A stretch of 15,151 bases of DNA from Gammaproteobacteria bacterium (GCA_029937335.1 JAPYQD010000008.1:1-15151), one strand, 5' to 3'. Shown: positions 1 to 9,267, counted from the first letter of the stretch. The notes: generated by a model from the sequence alone, not told the origin. Numbers and translations: made by a program.

Positions 1-681
1 CAACTAACCAATTTGGCTTATGAAGTTAGCTTAGAAGAAGTGGCAGATCAAATGAACCTCAAGTTAAATACATCTGAATTCTTTACTCAAAACAACGCTC
101 AACATGAGCAGAAGTTTACTGATGCAGCCTTTAGTGATGTAGTGCTTAACAAGGGTGAAAACTCTGAACCGATTGAACTGTCTGGTGATAGAGTGTTGGT
201 GCTTAGGGTTAAAGACAAATTAGCACAACGACAAAAATCATTTAACGAGGTTAAAGGTGAAATTAATACCCACCTAACCACGTTATTAGCAAAAACTTTT
301 ATCGATAATATTGCTCAGAAAATTTCAGAGTCATTAATAAAGGGTGACACTGAAGCTGTGCAAGTATTAATGGATAAAAACCAGCTGAAATGGAACAAAG
401 TTGGCTGGATTAAGCGTGATTCTAGCAAAGCAGATGTTGTGATTGTTAATAAAGTATTTGCTTTGAGCAAACCAGGCGATAGTACAACTTACAGTGCGCA
501 GAGTTTAAACAAACGTGAGTCTATTGTGATTGCATTGTCAAAAGTTAAAACTTCTAATAAGGCACCGAGTAATGCCTTAGCACGCACTTTGTTAAATTTT
601 GAATCGGATGAAATCTTTAAAGGTATTTTGACAACGTTAAGGAATAACGCAGATTTAGAAATTTTTACTGAGCGTTTATAA
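1..681 (+). CDS. ppiD: Peptidyl-prolyl cis-trans isomerase D (periplasmic folding chaperone), C-terminal part
   Basis: The reading frame is open to the left edge, so this is the last 226 codons of a longer gene. PpiD is an inner-membrane-anchored periplasmic chaperone that helps newly exported proteins leave the Sec channel; the E. coli protein is about 623 residues. The visible part lies after the parvulin-type domain. It keeps the family signature AFSDVVLNKGENSEPIEL followed by GDRVLVLRVKD, which closely parallels the E. coli PpiD stretch with NSEVIDV and GDRAFVLRI. The rest is a mixed helical tail that ends in NLRNNADLEIF. The N-terminal membrane helix and SurA-like domain are outside the window. 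The gene ends at TAA 679-681, just before a terminator. The TTG at 13 is internal and not the start. A more distant SurA-like chaperone is possible but less likely. Confidence 0.85.
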   Translation, partial: QLTNLAYEVSLEEVADQMNLKLNTSEFFTQNNAQHEQKFTDAAFSDVVLNKGENSEPIELSGDRVLVLRVKDKLAQRQKSFNEVKGEINTHLTTLLAKTFIDNIAQKISESLIKGDTEAVQVLMDKNQLKWNKVGWIKRDSSKADVVIVNKVFALSKPGDSTTYSAQSLNKRESIVIALSKVKTSNKAPSNALARTLLNFESDEIFKGILTTLRNNADLEIFTERL

Positions 682-700
682 AATTAGCCAACCTTAAAAC

Positions 701-737
701 AAAAAAAAGACCTGCAAATTTAGCAGGTCTTTTTTTT
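701..737. terminator. Bidirectional rho-independent terminator between ppiD and fabI
   Basis: An 8-bp perfect stem (AGACCTGC at 708-715 with GCAGGTCT at 723-730) encloses a 7-base loop. It is preceded by seven further A residues (701-707) and followed by seven T residues (731-737). The A and T tracts make it work on both strands, as expected between the convergent ends of ppiD (stop at 681) and fabI (stop at 754). Confidence 0.93.
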
Positions 738-753
738 GGATAAGTTTTGCTGA

Positions 754-1539
754 TTATAAATCAGGGCCTTTGTCATAGAAGTTGTAACCAGAATCAATGT
801 AAGTAACTTCACCGGTAATACCTGACGCTAAGTCTGAACACAAGAAGGCTGCCGCATTGCCTACCTCTTCTGTGGTGACATTGCGTTTTAGCGCGGATGA
901 GTCTGCAGCATAATCTAACAATTTACCAAAATCTTTAATACCGCTAGCCGCCAAGGTTTTGATTGGACCGGCCGATACAGCATTAACACGAATACCTCTG
1001 TCTGGACCCATTGCAGCCGCCATATAGCGAACATTAGCCTCAAGTGAAGCTTTGGCAACACCCATAACATTGTAGTTAGGGATTGCACGAATAGCGCCTA
1101 AGTAACTCACGGTTAGTAGGGCGCCATTATCATTTAGCATTGGGCTTGCGCTTTTGGCTAAAGCGGTAAAGCTATAAGAGCTGATATCATGCGCGGTGGC
1201 AAAGTTTTCACGTGTGGTGGCTTCAACATAATTACCATCCAACGCCTCACGCGGTGCGAAAGCAACAGAATGGACTAAGATATCAAAGTTATCCCAATGA
1301 TTTTTAAGTTCTGCAAAAGCATTGTCGATACTCTCATCGGTGCCAACATCGCAAGGAATAACAATGTCGGAATTACAAACAACCGCACATTTATCAACGC
1401 GTTTTTTTAATTTATCATTTTGGTAAGTGAGTGCAATTTCACAGCCTTGTTTGGCCATTGATTCAGCAATACCCCATGCAATAGATCGATTAGATGCAAC
1501 ACCAACAATTAGTGCTCTTTTTCCTGTTAAAAAACCCAT
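754..1539 (-). CDS. fabI: Enoyl-[acyl-carrier-protein] reductase (NADH), FabI
   Basis: FabI reduces trans-2-enoyl-ACP to acyl-ACP, the last step of each fatty-acid elongation cycle in the cytoplasm. The protein is 261 residues, against 262 in E. coli, and aligns almost without gaps. The N-terminal Rossmann segment has the family pattern [13 protein letters not shown]. The active site Tyr146, Tyr156 and Lys163 fall at the E. coli numbers within [32 protein letters not shown] and [14 protein letters not shown] follow as in the family. The start was placed at ATG 1539, where [13 protein letters not shown] matches the family N-terminus and AAGGAG lies four bases upstream (1549-1544). The frame stays open to an ATG at 1587, but those 16 extra residues have no family counterpart. 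Residue 93 is Ala where E. coli has Gly, a position linked to inhibitor sensitivity. The gene is divergent from the substrate-binding protein gene. Confidence 0.97.
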   Translation of the reverse strand: MGFLTGKRALIVGVASNRSIAWGIAESMAKQGCEIALTYQNDKLKKRVDKCAVVCNSDIVIPCDVGTDESIDNAFAELKNHWDNFDILVHSVAFAPREALDGNYVEATTRENFATAHDISSYSFTALAKSASPMLNDNGALLTVSYLGAIRAIPNYNVMGVAKASLEANVRYMAAAMGPDRGIRVNAVSAGPIKTLAASGIKDFGKLLDYAADSSALKRNVTTEEVGNAAAFLCSDLASGITGEVTYIDSGYNFYDKGPDL

Positions 1540-1543
1540 AAGA

Positions 1544-1549
1544 CTCCTT
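1544..1549 (-). promoter_or_regulatory. fabI ribosome-binding site
   Basis: AAGGAG on the minus strand, followed by TCTT and then ATG at 1539. This strong site supports the internal ATG as the true fabI start. Confidence 0.85.
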
Positions 1550-1556
1550 AAGTATT

Positions 1557-1562
1557 TATAAT
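1557..1562 (+). promoter_or_regulatory. Possible -10 element for the substrate-binding protein operon
   Basis: A perfect TATAAT lies seven bases before the ATG at 1570. No good -35 match is found 16-18 bases upstream. If it is used, transcription would begin about at the start codon, giving an almost leaderless message, which fits the lack of a Shine-Dalgarno sequence there. AT-rich DNA yields such hexamers by chance, so confidence is low. Confidence 0.35.
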
Positions 1563-1569
1563 TGATACG

Positions 1570-3645
1570 ATGTTGAATTATAAACATATAAAGCTTTTAA
1601 TATGGGCTGTTTTACCTCTATTAGGCGCCTGTACTGAGCCTTGGAATAATCCGTATCCCGATGCGCAAAGATTAGACAATACACTCTATAGTTCTTTTTC
1701 TGCACGTCCAAAGCATTTAGACCCAGCACGTTCGTATTCTTCAAACGAGTGGACTTTTATTCAGTCGGTGTATGAGACACCACTGCAATATCATTATTTA
1801 AAACGACCTTATACTTTAATACCAGGCGTATTAGAGCAGATGCCACAAGTGCACTATTACAATAAATCAGGTAATGAAATCCCAGCTGAGGATCGACAGT
1901 CCGCCGCTTTTTCACGTTATATTTTGCAAATAAAACCGGGAATAATGTACCAAAAACATCCTGCTTTTGTTGAGAAAAATCTTGCTTTAAGTAGCGATGA
2001 ACTTAGTGGTATTAATCATTTGAGTGATTTTTCTGAAATTGCGACAAGAGAGTTAATCGCCAGTGATTTTGTGCATCAAATCAAACGCTTGGCTAATCCT
2101 AAATTACATTCTCCGATATTAAGCTTGATGAGTGAAATGATTGTTGGTCTTGATGATTTAAATGCTGAGCTTAAGAAAGTGAAGGGTGCATTAGATTTAA
2201 CCCAATATCAAATATCTGGTGTTAAGGTGTTAGACAAATATCGTTATTCTATAAAAGTAAACGGCGTACAGGAGCAGTTTTTATATTGGCTGGCTATGCC
2301 ATTTTTTACCGCCGTTCCACCTGAGGCAGATGTGTTTTATGCACAGCAAGGTTTGATTGATAAAAATATTGTATTGGACTGGTATCCGATAGGTACGGGA
2401 CCTTTTCAGTTAACCGTTAACAATCCAAATAAAGAAATGATTCTTCAAAGAAACCTTAATTTTCATGATGAATATTATCCAAGTGTAGGTGAAGACAGCG
2501 ATAATGAAAATAACTTGTTGGTTGATAAAAATAAAAAATTGCCCTTTTTAAACAAGGTGCATTTTTTATTAGAAAAAGAAACTGCACCTTATTGGAATAA
2601 ATTTTTACAAGGCTACTATGATAAATCAGGTATCTCCAGTGATAATTTTGACCAAGCTATTGAAGTTAAGTCCAAAGGTCAAACTGTTTTAGCACCAAGA
2701 ATGAGTGGTAAAAATATTCGCCTACTCACCAGTAATAGCACCAGTGTTTATTACACTGCGTTTAATATGTTGGATAAAACGGTGGGTGGTTATACAGCCT
2801 CTACTCAAAAATTAAGACAAGCCATCTCAATCGCCATTAATGAAGAAGAATATATTTCTATTTTTAGAAACGGCCGAGGCAGTGCTGCACATGGGCCAAT
2901 TCCTGCCGGTATTTTTGGCGCAGCGCAGGATTACAATCCATTCGTTTATGATTCATTAGACAAGCGTAAAGATATTTCCAAAGCGAAAGACTTAATGATA
3001 CAGGCGGGCTATAGTAAGGGGATTGACCCAGTCACTAATAAGCCTTTGGTGTTGTATTTTGATACCACTGCCAGTGGTGCAGAAGACCAGCCAAGACTGG
3101 ATTGGATTAGGAAGCAATTTAAGAAAATTGGCATTCAGCTGGTGGTTAGATCAAGCAGTTATAATCGACTGCAAGATAAAATGAGTAAGGGTCAAACCCA
3201 GTTGTTTGAACTGGGTTGGAACGCGGATTATCCCGATCCAGAAAATTTCTTGTTTTTATTGTATGGCAAAAATTCCAAAGTTGAAACCGGTGGAGAGAAC
3301 GGCGCTAATTATCAAAATGCTAAATACGATAAGCTGTTTGAGCAAATGAAAAATATGCCAAATTCTGCTGAACGACAAGTGGTCATCGATAAAATGGTGG
3401 CTATACTGCGTGAAGATGCACCTTGGGTTTGGGGCTTTATTCCAAAATCCTATGGTCTTTATCATCAGTGGTTAACCAACTCAAAACCCCATGCGATGGC
3501 AAGAAATACACTTAAATATTTACGCGTTAATCCTCAGTTAAGAGAGGATTTTCGTCAAAAACACAATCAAGTGGTATGGTGGCCAATGATTATTTTGGCG
3601 TTAATATTGTTAGGCGTTATTTACCGCTTTAAACGTGCATTATGA
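1570..3645 (+). CDS. ABC transporter family 5 substrate-binding lipoprotein with a C-terminal membrane helix
   Basis: A solute-binding protein of the SBP_bac_5 (oligopeptide/dipeptide, OppA/DppA-like) class, 691 residues. The N-terminus is a lipoprotein signal: a short Lys-containing start, a hydrophobic stretch, then lipobox LGAC with the acylated Cys at residue 21. A family block follows: [20 protein letters not shown], then [30 protein letters not shown] and the C-terminal lobe pattern [20 protein letters not shown] are typical of family 5 binding proteins. The last 25 residues or so ([22 protein letters not shown]) form a hydrophobic helix with a basic end, so the protein may be anchored at both ends. 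No permease or ATPase gene is next to it in this window. The stop overlaps the lspA start (ATGA). No Shine-Dalgarno sequence precedes ATG 1570. The substrate cannot be told from sequence; a peptide is the best guess. Confidence 0.88.
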   Translation: MLNYKHIKLLIWAVLPLLGACTEPWNNPYPDAQRLDNTLYSSFSARPKHLDPARSYSSNEWTFIQSVYETPLQYHYLKRPYTLIPGVLEQMPQVHYYNKSGNEIPAEDRQSAAFSRYILQIKPGIMYQKHPAFVEKNLALSSDELSGINHLSDFSEIATRELIASDFVHQIKRLANPKLHSPILSLMSEMIVGLDDLNAELKKVKGALDLTQYQISGVKVLDKYRYSIKVNGVQEQFLYWLAMPFFTAVPPEADVFYAQQGLIDKNIVLDWYPIGTGPFQLTVNNPNKEMILQRNLNFHDEYYPSVGEDSDNENNLLVDKNKKLPFLNKVHFLLEKETAPYWNKFLQGYYDKSGISSDNFDQAIEVKSKGQTVLAPRMSGKNIRLLTSNSTSVYYTAFNMLDKTVGGYTASTQKLRQAISIAINEEEYISIFRNGRGSAAHGPIPAGIFGAAQDYNPFVYDSLDKRKDISKAKDLMIQAGYSKGIDPVTNKPLVLYFDTTASGAEDQPRLDWIRKQFKKIGIQLVVRSSSYNRLQDKMSKGQTQLFELGWNADYPDPENFLFLLYGKNSKVETGGENGANYQNAKYDKLFEQMKNMPNSAERQVVIDKMVAILREDAPWVWGFIPKSYGLYHQWLTNSKPHAMARNTLKYLRVNPQLREDFRQKHNQVVWWPMIILALILLGVIYRFKRAL
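1577..1582 (-). promoter_or_regulatory. Possible -10 element for fabI
   Basis: A perfect TATAAT on the minus strand lies inside the first codons of the divergent gene. A start about seven bases downstream (near 1570) would leave a leader of about 30 nucleotides that contains the fabI ribosome-binding site. The -35 region (near 1600-1605, CCATAT) is a poor match, so this rests on the -10 and the geometry. Confidence 0.45.
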
Positions 3646-4106
3646 CCAAAGTTAAGCATTATTTTATCTTGTCTTTATTGTTAGTGATGCTAGATCAAGT
3701 GACAAAATTACTGATCTATGGTTATATCAAACCTAATAATTCTATTATTATCAATGACTTTTTCAGTCTAACGCATGTGCACAACTATGGTGCAGCCTTT
3801 AGCTTTTTAGCAGACCAATCAGGCTGGCAGCGATATTTTCTATCTGGTCTTTCAGCCATTGCAAGTATTGCCATTATGATTTGGATGCGTCGAGTGGCTG
3901 TGAATCAAGTATTAACACTCAGCGCCTTGTCCATTCTTTTAGCAGGTGCAGTGGGTAATTTGATTGATCGTTTTTTTCTAGGTTTCGTGATTGATTTTAT
4001 TGACTTCCATTACCAAACATTTTATTGGCCGATATTTAATGTGGCCGATATCTTAATTAGTATAGGTGTTGTGCTGTTGATTTTTTCTGACTTAAAAAAA
4101 TCATGA
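3642..4106 (+). CDS. lspA: Lipoprotein signal peptidase (signal peptidase II)
   Basis: LspA is an inner-membrane aspartyl protease that cleaves prolipoprotein signal peptides before the lipid-modified Cys. At 154 residues it has the usual family length and four hydrophobic segments. Conserved boxes appear in order: LDQVTK (Asp18), HNYGAAFSFL (about 47-56), GNLIDR (105-110), VIDFIDF (Asp118) and FNVADILISIGV (Asp136). By correspondence with the Pseudomonas enzyme, Asp118 and Asp136 are the likely catalytic pair. The gene starts within the stop of the preceding lipoprotein gene and ends overlapping the next gene, each as ATGA, with no separate ribosome-binding site evident. Coupled translation from the upstream gene is therefore likely. 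In E. coli lspA follows ileS; that neighbour is absent here. Confidence 0.97.
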   Translation: MTKVKHYFILSLLLVMLDQVTKLLIYGYIKPNNSIIINDFFSLTHVHNYGAAFSFLADQSGWQRYFLSGLSAIASIAIMIWMRRVAVNQVLTLSALSILLAGAVGNLIDRFFLGFVIDFIDFHYQTFYWPIFNVADILISIGVVLLIFSDLKKS

Positions 4107-5086
4107 GTGATTGTATTGTTATTGGCGGTGGAATTATCGGCATGATGAGTGCGCGTATGTTGACGATTGCTGGTGCAAGGGTTACTTTGCTAGATCAACG
4201 AGAATGTGGCAAAGAGTCCTCATGGGCAGGCGGTGGTATTATTAGCCCACTTTACCCTTGGCATTATGATGATTTAACTAACGATTTGAGCTTTGAATCT
4301 CAGGCTGTTTATGAGGCGTTGTGTGATGATTTACACCATTCTAGCGGTGTTGATCCTCAGTATCAAAAATCGGGCTTATTGATGATGGATAAGTTTGACA
4401 CTGCTGAGGCAAAAACATGGATGGAGCGCTATCAGATCAACTATCAGAATCATACTGATGGTGCCTTATTTTCATACGTGGCAAGCGTTAGAAACCCGCG
4501 TTTGCTACAAGCACTAAAAGCAGATATTATTCAAAAAGGTGTTAAGATCATTGAGTACACACAAGTTGAAAGCCTTATTGCTAAAGAAGACAAAGTACTG
4601 GGCGTGCATACTTCAAAAGGTGATTTTTTATCTGATAAAGTGGTTGCTTGCACCGGTGCTTGGAGTGAGCAATTGTTAAATTTAAAGGATGAGATTTTTC
4701 CAATGAAAGGGCAGATGATTGTACTTAAAGCACCAGTCGATGAAATTCCTCATATTATTCTTGATCAGGGTCGTTATATAATCCCCAGAGCTGATGGTAA
4801 AATACTGATTGGCTCAACCATGGAAGACGTGGGTTTTAATCGTGATGTTGATTTACCAACCCAACAAAGTCTTCATGAATTTGCTTGGCAACATGCGCCT
4901 GTACTTAAGAATGCTGAAATTGAACACCATTGGTCAGGTTTTAGGCCGGCCAGTCGCTCAGGCAAAGTAATGATAGCTAAAGATGAAAAATATCAAAATT
5001 TATTTATTAACACTGGGCATTTTCGTAATGGACTTAACATGGCACCAGCCAGTGCTAACAAAATAACACAATTAGTCAATGAATAA
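4103..5086 (+). CDS. thiO: FAD-dependent glycine oxidase ThiO-like (D-amino acid oxidase family)
   Basis: ThiO oxidises glycine to iminoglycine, which feeds thiazole synthesis for thiamine. The protein is 327 residues, somewhat shorter than the 369-residue Bacillus enzyme. A dinucleotide-binding GGGIIG lies at residues 8-13, with Asp31 at the end of the second strand to hold the FAD ribose. The flavin-site block SSWAGGGIISPLYPW is typical of proteobacterial ThiO. The C-terminal region has FRPASRSGK and then GHFRNGLNMAPASA, which closes the FAD pocket in this family. No other thiamine gene lies in the window, so the exact substrate (glycine or another small amino acid) is inferred from similarity. 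The start overlaps the lspA stop (ATGA), and the end overlaps the next gene by eight bases. Confidence 0.85.
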   Translation: MSDCIVIGGGIIGMMSARMLTIAGARVTLLDQRECGKESSWAGGGIISPLYPWHYDDLTNDLSFESQAVYEALCDDLHHSSGVDPQYQKSGLLMMDKFDTAEAKTWMERYQINYQNHTDGALFSYVASVRNPRLLQALKADIIQKGVKIIEYTQVESLIAKEDKVLGVHTSKGDFLSDKVVACTGAWSEQLLNLKDEIFPMKGQMIVLKAPVDEIPHIILDQGRYIIPRADGKILIGSTMEDVGFNRDVDLPTQQSLHEFAWQHAPVLKNAEIEHHWSGFRPASRSGKVMIAKDEKYQNLFINTGHFRNGLNMAPASANKITQLVNE

Positions 5087-5636
5087 AATTACCTTATTAT
5101 TTATCACGCTATGCTTTAGCGCTGTCACTAATGCTAAATTAGTTAAGGTTTCCGACGAGGGCGCTCTATTGACGAGTAACGCTCAACAGTGGTCTTGTGT
5201 TGTGGACGACAAATCCCAACTAATGTGGGAAGTTAAAATCAATATCGATGGCTTGCAAAGCGCCCAAAATACCTACACTTGGTTTGATGGTGACTCGGGT
5301 GTAGATAACGGTGAATACAGCCACAATTGCCAATGGAGAGAGGGTTGTAATACGCAAGCCTTTATTAAAGAATTAAACAAAAGTCATTTATGTCAATCAT
5401 CAAATTGGCGCTTACCAAACGAATCTGAACTAGCCACATTGTTGGTTTACAATGATGACAACCCGTTAATTAATCTAAATTATTTTCCTCATACACAATC
5501 CAAACCCTATTGGACTTCAATGAGCCATAGCCATAACAACGACGTGGCAGTTGATGTGCCATTTTTTTATGGTGGCACCAAAGGTAGCGACAAATCGTTT
5601 GATTCTTATATTCGCGCTGTCAGAGATGTTAAGTAG
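5079..5636 (+). CDS. DUF1566 (Lcl C-terminal-like) exported protein
   Basis: A 185-residue protein with a signal peptide: a Lys near the N-terminus, a hydrophobic core at about 5-16 and a likely cleavage after VTNA (residue 19). Cys12 in the core does not fit a lipobox. The mature part carries the DUF1566 pattern: WSCVVDDKSQLMWEVK, TYTWFDG, a Cys-bearing FIKELN segment, NWRLPNESELATLL, YFPHTQSKPYWTS and the closing YIRAVRDVK. Four Cys remain in the mature protein, enough for two disulfides. The domain's function is unknown in general; such proteins are often surface-located or secreted. The start overlaps the thiO stop by eight bases, and the end overlaps the recJ start by eleven, so it is translated as part of this operon although no functional link to its neighbours is evident. 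Confidence 0.85.
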   Translation: MNKITLLFITLCFSAVTNAKLVKVSDEGALLTSNAQQWSCVVDDKSQLMWEVKINIDGLQSAQNTYTWFDGDSGVDNGEYSHNCQWREGCNTQAFIKELNKSHLCQSSNWRLPNESELATLLVYNDDNPLINLNYFPHTQSKPYWTSMSHSHNNDVAVDVPFFYGGTKGSDKSFDSYIRAVRDVK

Positions 5637-7323
5637 GGCAATAGACCAAACTTTATTTGCGTCTTATTCAGAAGACATTCCGATTTTTTTAAAGAAAATT
5701 TATGCGGCTCGTGGAGTGGCAGAGTCGCAACTTTCTTTAACACTTTCAGAATTACTAAAACCCGATTTTTCTGAATTAGACAAGGCGTTATCACTCTTAG
5801 AGCAAGCATTAACTGAGCAAAAACGCATTTTAATTATTGGTGATTTTGATGCTGACGGTGCAACTGCCAGTGTAGTTGCAATAAAATCATTAAGAATGAT
5901 GGGCGCCAAGCAAGCTGATTTTTTAGTGCCGAATCGGTTCGAGCATGGTTATGGCCTTAGCCCGGAAATTGTTAATCTAGCCATTAAAGAAAAACAGCCC
6001 GATTTAATCATCACGGTTGATAATGGCATCTCTAGTTTTGACGGTGCTGAACTGGCTAAAGATGCCGGTATCAATGTGATTATTACCGATCATCACCTAC
6101 CCAGTGATTCATTGCCAAAAGCAGATGCAATCATCAATCCTAACCTTAAAGATTGTGACTTTCCGAGTAAAAATCTAGCCGGTGTCGGTGTCTGTTTTTA
6201 CTTGTTTTCATCTTTAAAAAGCTATCTTCAGAAGAATGGTTATTTTGCTAATAACAACATTCCTTTGCCTGATCTTCGCCATGTATTAGATTTAGTTGCA
6301 TTAGGTACGGTGGCGGATGTGGTTAAGCTCGATCAAAATAATCGTATTTTAATTTCAGAAGGGATTCGACGTATTCGTGCCAAGCAATGCGCACCTGGTA
6401 TTTTGGCATTACTTGAGATTTCTAACCGCCAAGCAGAAACTCTGCAAGCTTCTGATTTAGGATTTTCTGTAGCACCTAGGCTAAATGCAGCGGGGCGCCT
6501 CAGTGATATTTCTCGTGGTATCAAATGTTTACTCACTGATGATATGAATGATGCAAGACGCTACGCTCAAGAGTTGGAGGCATTTAATCAAAAACGCAGA
6601 ACCGAACAAGAACGCATCCAGCTTGAAGCAGAAGCTATTGTTAAAGCCCAAGAAGTGAGTGAAGGCAAGTTTGCCCTTAGCTTGTTTGATCCGTCTTGGC
6701 ACGAGGGCATTGTTGGCATTGTCGCAGGTAAACTTAAGGAAATGCATCATTGCCCTTGTGCCGTGTTTGCTAAATCTGGTGATTCCCTTAAAGGTTCTAT
6801 TCGTTCAATTCCTAGCGTGCATATTAAAGATCTCCTGGACTTAGTGGATCGACAAAATCCAGGCTTAATTTTAAAATTTGGTGGTCATGCAATGGCAGCA
6901 GGTTTAAGTATTAAGCCGGAAAATTTTTTGCGTTTTAAAAAAGCTTTTTCAGAAGCCATTAAACAACACCTAGATGCAAAAATTCCAACCGTAGAGTTAC
7001 TGACTGATGGCAAGCTAGAAGCCTTTGATATTTCATTAGATAATGCACAATTATTGGCTGATTCAGGGCCTTGGGGTCAGGGATTCGAAGAGCCAATATT
7101 TTATGGAAATTTTGAGATAGTTGAGCAAAAAGTGGTTGGTGAAAAACACCTGAAGTGTCGACTCAAATTGATGGGTGACACGCGTATTCATGATGCTATT
7201 GCTTTTTTTCAAGCACCACTTGATACCAAACAAGTAACAGTTGCTTATAAATTATCAATTAATATTTGGCGAGGCGCGACTAATTTACAACTGATGGTTG
7301 AGCAAATTAGCGCCTCAGAATAA
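5626..7323 (+). CDS. recJ: Single-stranded-DNA-specific 5'-3' exonuclease RecJ
   Basis: RecJ degrades single-stranded DNA 5' to 3' in recombination (RecF pathway) and mismatch repair. The 565-residue protein is close to the E. coli length of 577. The DHH-family metal motifs are complete: GDFDADGA (Asp73, Asp75, Asp77), TVDNGIS (Asp132), TDHHLP (Asp155-His156-His157) and [12 protein letters not shown] (about 222-233). The DHHA1 domain has [11 protein letters not shown] (about 417-427). The start was placed at ATG 5626 because the sequence from there (ending in KKIYAARGV) matches the family N-terminus. The frame is open farther upstream to 5551, but that part is a different frame of the DUF1566 gene. 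The start overlaps the previous stop by eleven bases and has no clear ribosome-binding site. recJ lies 46 bases before thrS. Confidence 0.97.
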   Translation: MLSRAIDQTLFASYSEDIPIFLKKIYAARGVAESQLSLTLSELLKPDFSELDKALSLLEQALTEQKRILIIGDFDADGATASVVAIKSLRMMGAKQADFLVPNRFEHGYGLSPEIVNLAIKEKQPDLIITVDNGISSFDGAELAKDAGINVIITDHHLPSDSLPKADAIINPNLKDCDFPSKNLAGVGVCFYLFSSLKSYLQKNGYFANNNIPLPDLRHVLDLVALGTVADVVKLDQNNRILISEGIRRIRAKQCAPGILALLEISNRQAETLQASDLGFSVAPRLNAAGRLSDISRGIKCLLTDDMNDARRYAQELEAFNQKRRTEQERIQLEAEAIVKAQEVSEGKFALSLFDPSWHEGIVGIVAGKLKEMHHCPCAVFAKSGDSLKGSIRSIPSVHIKDLLDLVDRQNPGLILKFGGHAMAAGLSIKPENFLRFKKAFSEAIKQHLDAKIPTVELLTDGKLEAFDISLDNAQLLADSGPWGQGFEEPIFYGNFEIVEQKVVGEKHLKCRLKLMGDTRIHDAIAFFQAPLDTKQVTVAYKLSINIWRGATNLQLMVEQISASE

Positions 7324-7326
7324 GCC

Positions 7327-7356
7327 TTGTCAAGGTAAAATACAGCCTTTTATTTT
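7327..7356 (+). promoter_or_regulatory. Weak candidate promoter upstream of thrS
   Basis: TTGTCA at 7327-7332 matches five of six -35 bases. TATTTT at 7351-7356, 18 bases later, matches four of six -10 bases. The -35 lies in a perfect inverted repeat, CCTTG-T-CAAGG (7325-7335). Either a weak promoter or a small leader hairpin would fit; neither is proven. Confidence 0.25.
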
Positions 7357-7369
7357 TGATAATTTTGTC

Positions 7370-9262
7370 ATGCCAGTAATTACACTTCCAGATGGAACTG
7401 AAAAATCTTTTGATCAGCCTCTTAACGTATTTGAAGTAGCTAAGTCAATCGGTTCTGGCCTTGCTAAAGCGACACTAGCGGGTAAAGTCAACGGTGAGTT
7501 AGTGGACGCATCACATATTATTGACACAGATAGTAGTGTTTCGATCATTACCGCGAAAGATGAAGAAGGGCTTGAAGTAATTCGCCATTCTACTGCACAT
7601 CTTTTGGCGCAAGCCACACAAATGCTTTATCCTGAGGCGCAAGTAACGATTGGCCCGGTGATTGATAATGGTTTTTTCTATGATTTTGCTTATAAAGATG
7701 GCTTTTCAGAAGGTGATTTAGCCAAGATTGAAAAAAATATGAATCACTTGGTTAAGCAAAACCTTAAGATCGAGCGCTCTGAAATGTCACGTGATGAAGC
7801 GGTACAATTCTTTAAAGACAAAGGTGAGCACTATAAGGCTGAAATTATTGAGTCTATTCCTGCAGACCAAGCATTGTCTTTGTATCAACAAGGTGACTTT
7901 ATTGACTTGTGTCGTGGCCCTCATGTGCCTTCAACTGCTAAATTAAAAGCCTTTAAATTGATGAAATTAGCCGGCGCATACTGGCGTGGTGATTCTAATA
8001 ATGAAATGCTACAGCGTGTGTATGGTACGGCTTGGGCAAACAAAGACGATCTTAAAGATTACCTATATCGTTTAGAAGAAGCCGAGAAGCGTGATCATCG
8101 AAAGATTGGCAAAACACAAGATTTATTCCATATGCAAGAAGAGGCGCCCGGCATGGTGTTTTGGCATGAGAAAGGCTGGACTTTATATCAAATTGTTGAA
8201 CAATACATGCGTGGTGTTTTTAGAGATAATGATTATAAAGAGGTGCACACGCCACAGTTAATTGACAAAACACTTTGGGAAAAATCAGGTCATTGGGATA
8301 AATTTGGCGATGCGATGTTTACCACCAGTAGTGAAAATCGAGATTATGCGGTGAAGCCAATGAATTGCCCAGCACACATTCAAATTTATAATCAAGGCCT
8401 TAAGTCTTATCGGGATTTGCCGTTGCGTTTGGCAGAGTTTGGCTCTTGTCATCGTAATGAGCCATCAGGCACACTCCACGGTATCATGCGTGTGCGCAAT
8501 TTTGTACAAGATGATGGGCATATTTTTTGTACGGCTGATCAAATTCAAGATGAAGTATCTACGTTTATTGATTTAACCTTTGATGTTTATAAACATTTTG
8601 GTTTTGACAATGTTGATATCAAGCTTTCAACACGCCCTGAAAATCGCGTGGGTTCTGATGAAGTTTGGGATCGTGCAGAAGCTGCATTAGCAGAAGCGCT
8701 AGATGCCAAAGGCATTCAGTGGGATTTACAAGAAGGTGAGGGTGCATTCTACGGCCCTAAAATCGAGTTTGTACTCAAAGATTGTTTAGATCGTGAATGG
8801 CAGTGTGGCACTTTACAGGTTGATTTTTCAATGCCAGAGCGACTAGACGCTCAATATATTGCTGAAGATAATACCAAACAAACCCCAGTAATGTTGCACC
8901 GTGCAATTGTGGGTTCGTTGGAAAGATTTGTCGGTATTTTGATTGAGCATTACGAAGGTGCGTTCCCATCTTGGCTGGCACCAATTCAAGCAGTTATTCT
9001 GAATATTTCTGAAAAACAGCATGATTTTGTTATTAATGTTAATAAAAAGTTAAAAAAACAAGGACTTAGAGTCATTTCGGACTTGCGTAATGAGAAGATA
9101 GGCTTTAAAATACGCGAGCATTCCATGCAACGTTATCCGTATATTTTGGTGGCGGGTGGTAGAGAAATGGAAAACGATGAGATTTCAGTGCGTAAACGTG
9201 GCGGTGAGGATTTAGGTTCTATGTCGATAGAGGCGTTTATAAAATTAGTTAAAGAGGAATAA
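7370..9262 (+). CDS. thrS: Threonyl-tRNA synthetase
   Basis: Charges tRNA-Thr with threonine in the cytoplasm and edits mischarged serine. The protein is 630 residues (642 in E. coli). The domains appear in order: a TGS domain (1-61, MPVITLPDG to [10 protein letters not shown]); an editing domain with His73, His77, Cys181 and His185 (HSTAH and CRGPH); a class II catalytic core with [16 protein letters not shown] and ERFVGIL; and a C-terminal anticodon-binding domain (from about 530, with [13 protein letters not shown]). The catalytic zinc ligands are Cys333, His384 and His510. Ala follows Pro in the Cys333 motif (CPAH) where E. coli has Gly, a mild change. ATG 7370 was chosen because MPVITLPDG is the family N-terminus; the frame is open back to 7298 but lacks homology there. 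No Shine-Dalgarno sequence precedes the start. The stop lies two bases before the infC ATT start. Confidence 0.98.
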   Translation: MPVITLPDGTEKSFDQPLNVFEVAKSIGSGLAKATLAGKVNGELVDASHIIDTDSSVSIITAKDEEGLEVIRHSTAHLLAQATQMLYPEAQVTIGPVIDNGFFYDFAYKDGFSEGDLAKIEKNMNHLVKQNLKIERSEMSRDEAVQFFKDKGEHYKAEIIESIPADQALSLYQQGDFIDLCRGPHVPSTAKLKAFKLMKLAGAYWRGDSNNEMLQRVYGTAWANKDDLKDYLYRLEEAEKRDHRKIGKTQDLFHMQEEAPGMVFWHEKGWTLYQIVEQYMRGVFRDNDYKEVHTPQLIDKTLWEKSGHWDKFGDAMFTTSSENRDYAVKPMNCPAHIQIYNQGLKSYRDLPLRLAEFGSCHRNEPSGTLHGIMRVRNFVQDDGHIFCTADQIQDEVSTFIDLTFDVYKHFGFDNVDIKLSTRPENRVGSDEVWDRAEAALAEALDAKGIQWDLQEGEGAFYGPKIEFVLKDCLDREWQCGTLQVDFSMPERLDAQYIAEDNTKQTPVMLHRAIVGSLERFVGILIEHYEGAFPSWLAPIQAVILNISEKQHDFVINVNKKLKKQGLRVISDLRNEKIGFKIREHSMQRYPYILVAGGREMENDEISVRKRGGEDLGSMSIEAFIKLVKEE

Positions 9263-9267
9263 TTATT
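9253..9267 (+). promoter_or_regulatory. infC ribosome-binding site and ATT initiation codon
   Basis: AGAGG (9253-9257) lies seven bases before ATT at 9265-9267. The site is inside the last codons of thrS (stop 9260-9262). No ATG, GTG or TTG is available in this frame near the expected N-terminus, and the ATT reading begins Met-Lys-Lys-Pro-Tyr-Lys-Val, comparable in place to the E. coli IF3 start. An ATT at 9262 is a second option, with a spacing of only four bases. Confidence 0.8.

Noticed and set aside
1540..1587. fabI starting at ATG 1587
   Set aside because: The 16 extra residues are outside the family, and a strong ribosome-binding site lies inside that stretch, just before ATG 1539.
5551..5625. 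recJ starting at ATG 5551
   Set aside because: The extra residues are an alternative frame of the DUF1566 gene and do not resemble RecJ.
7298..7369. thrS starting at TTG 7298
   Set aside because: The extra 24 residues have no match to the family; MPVITLPDG at 7370 is the usual N-terminus.
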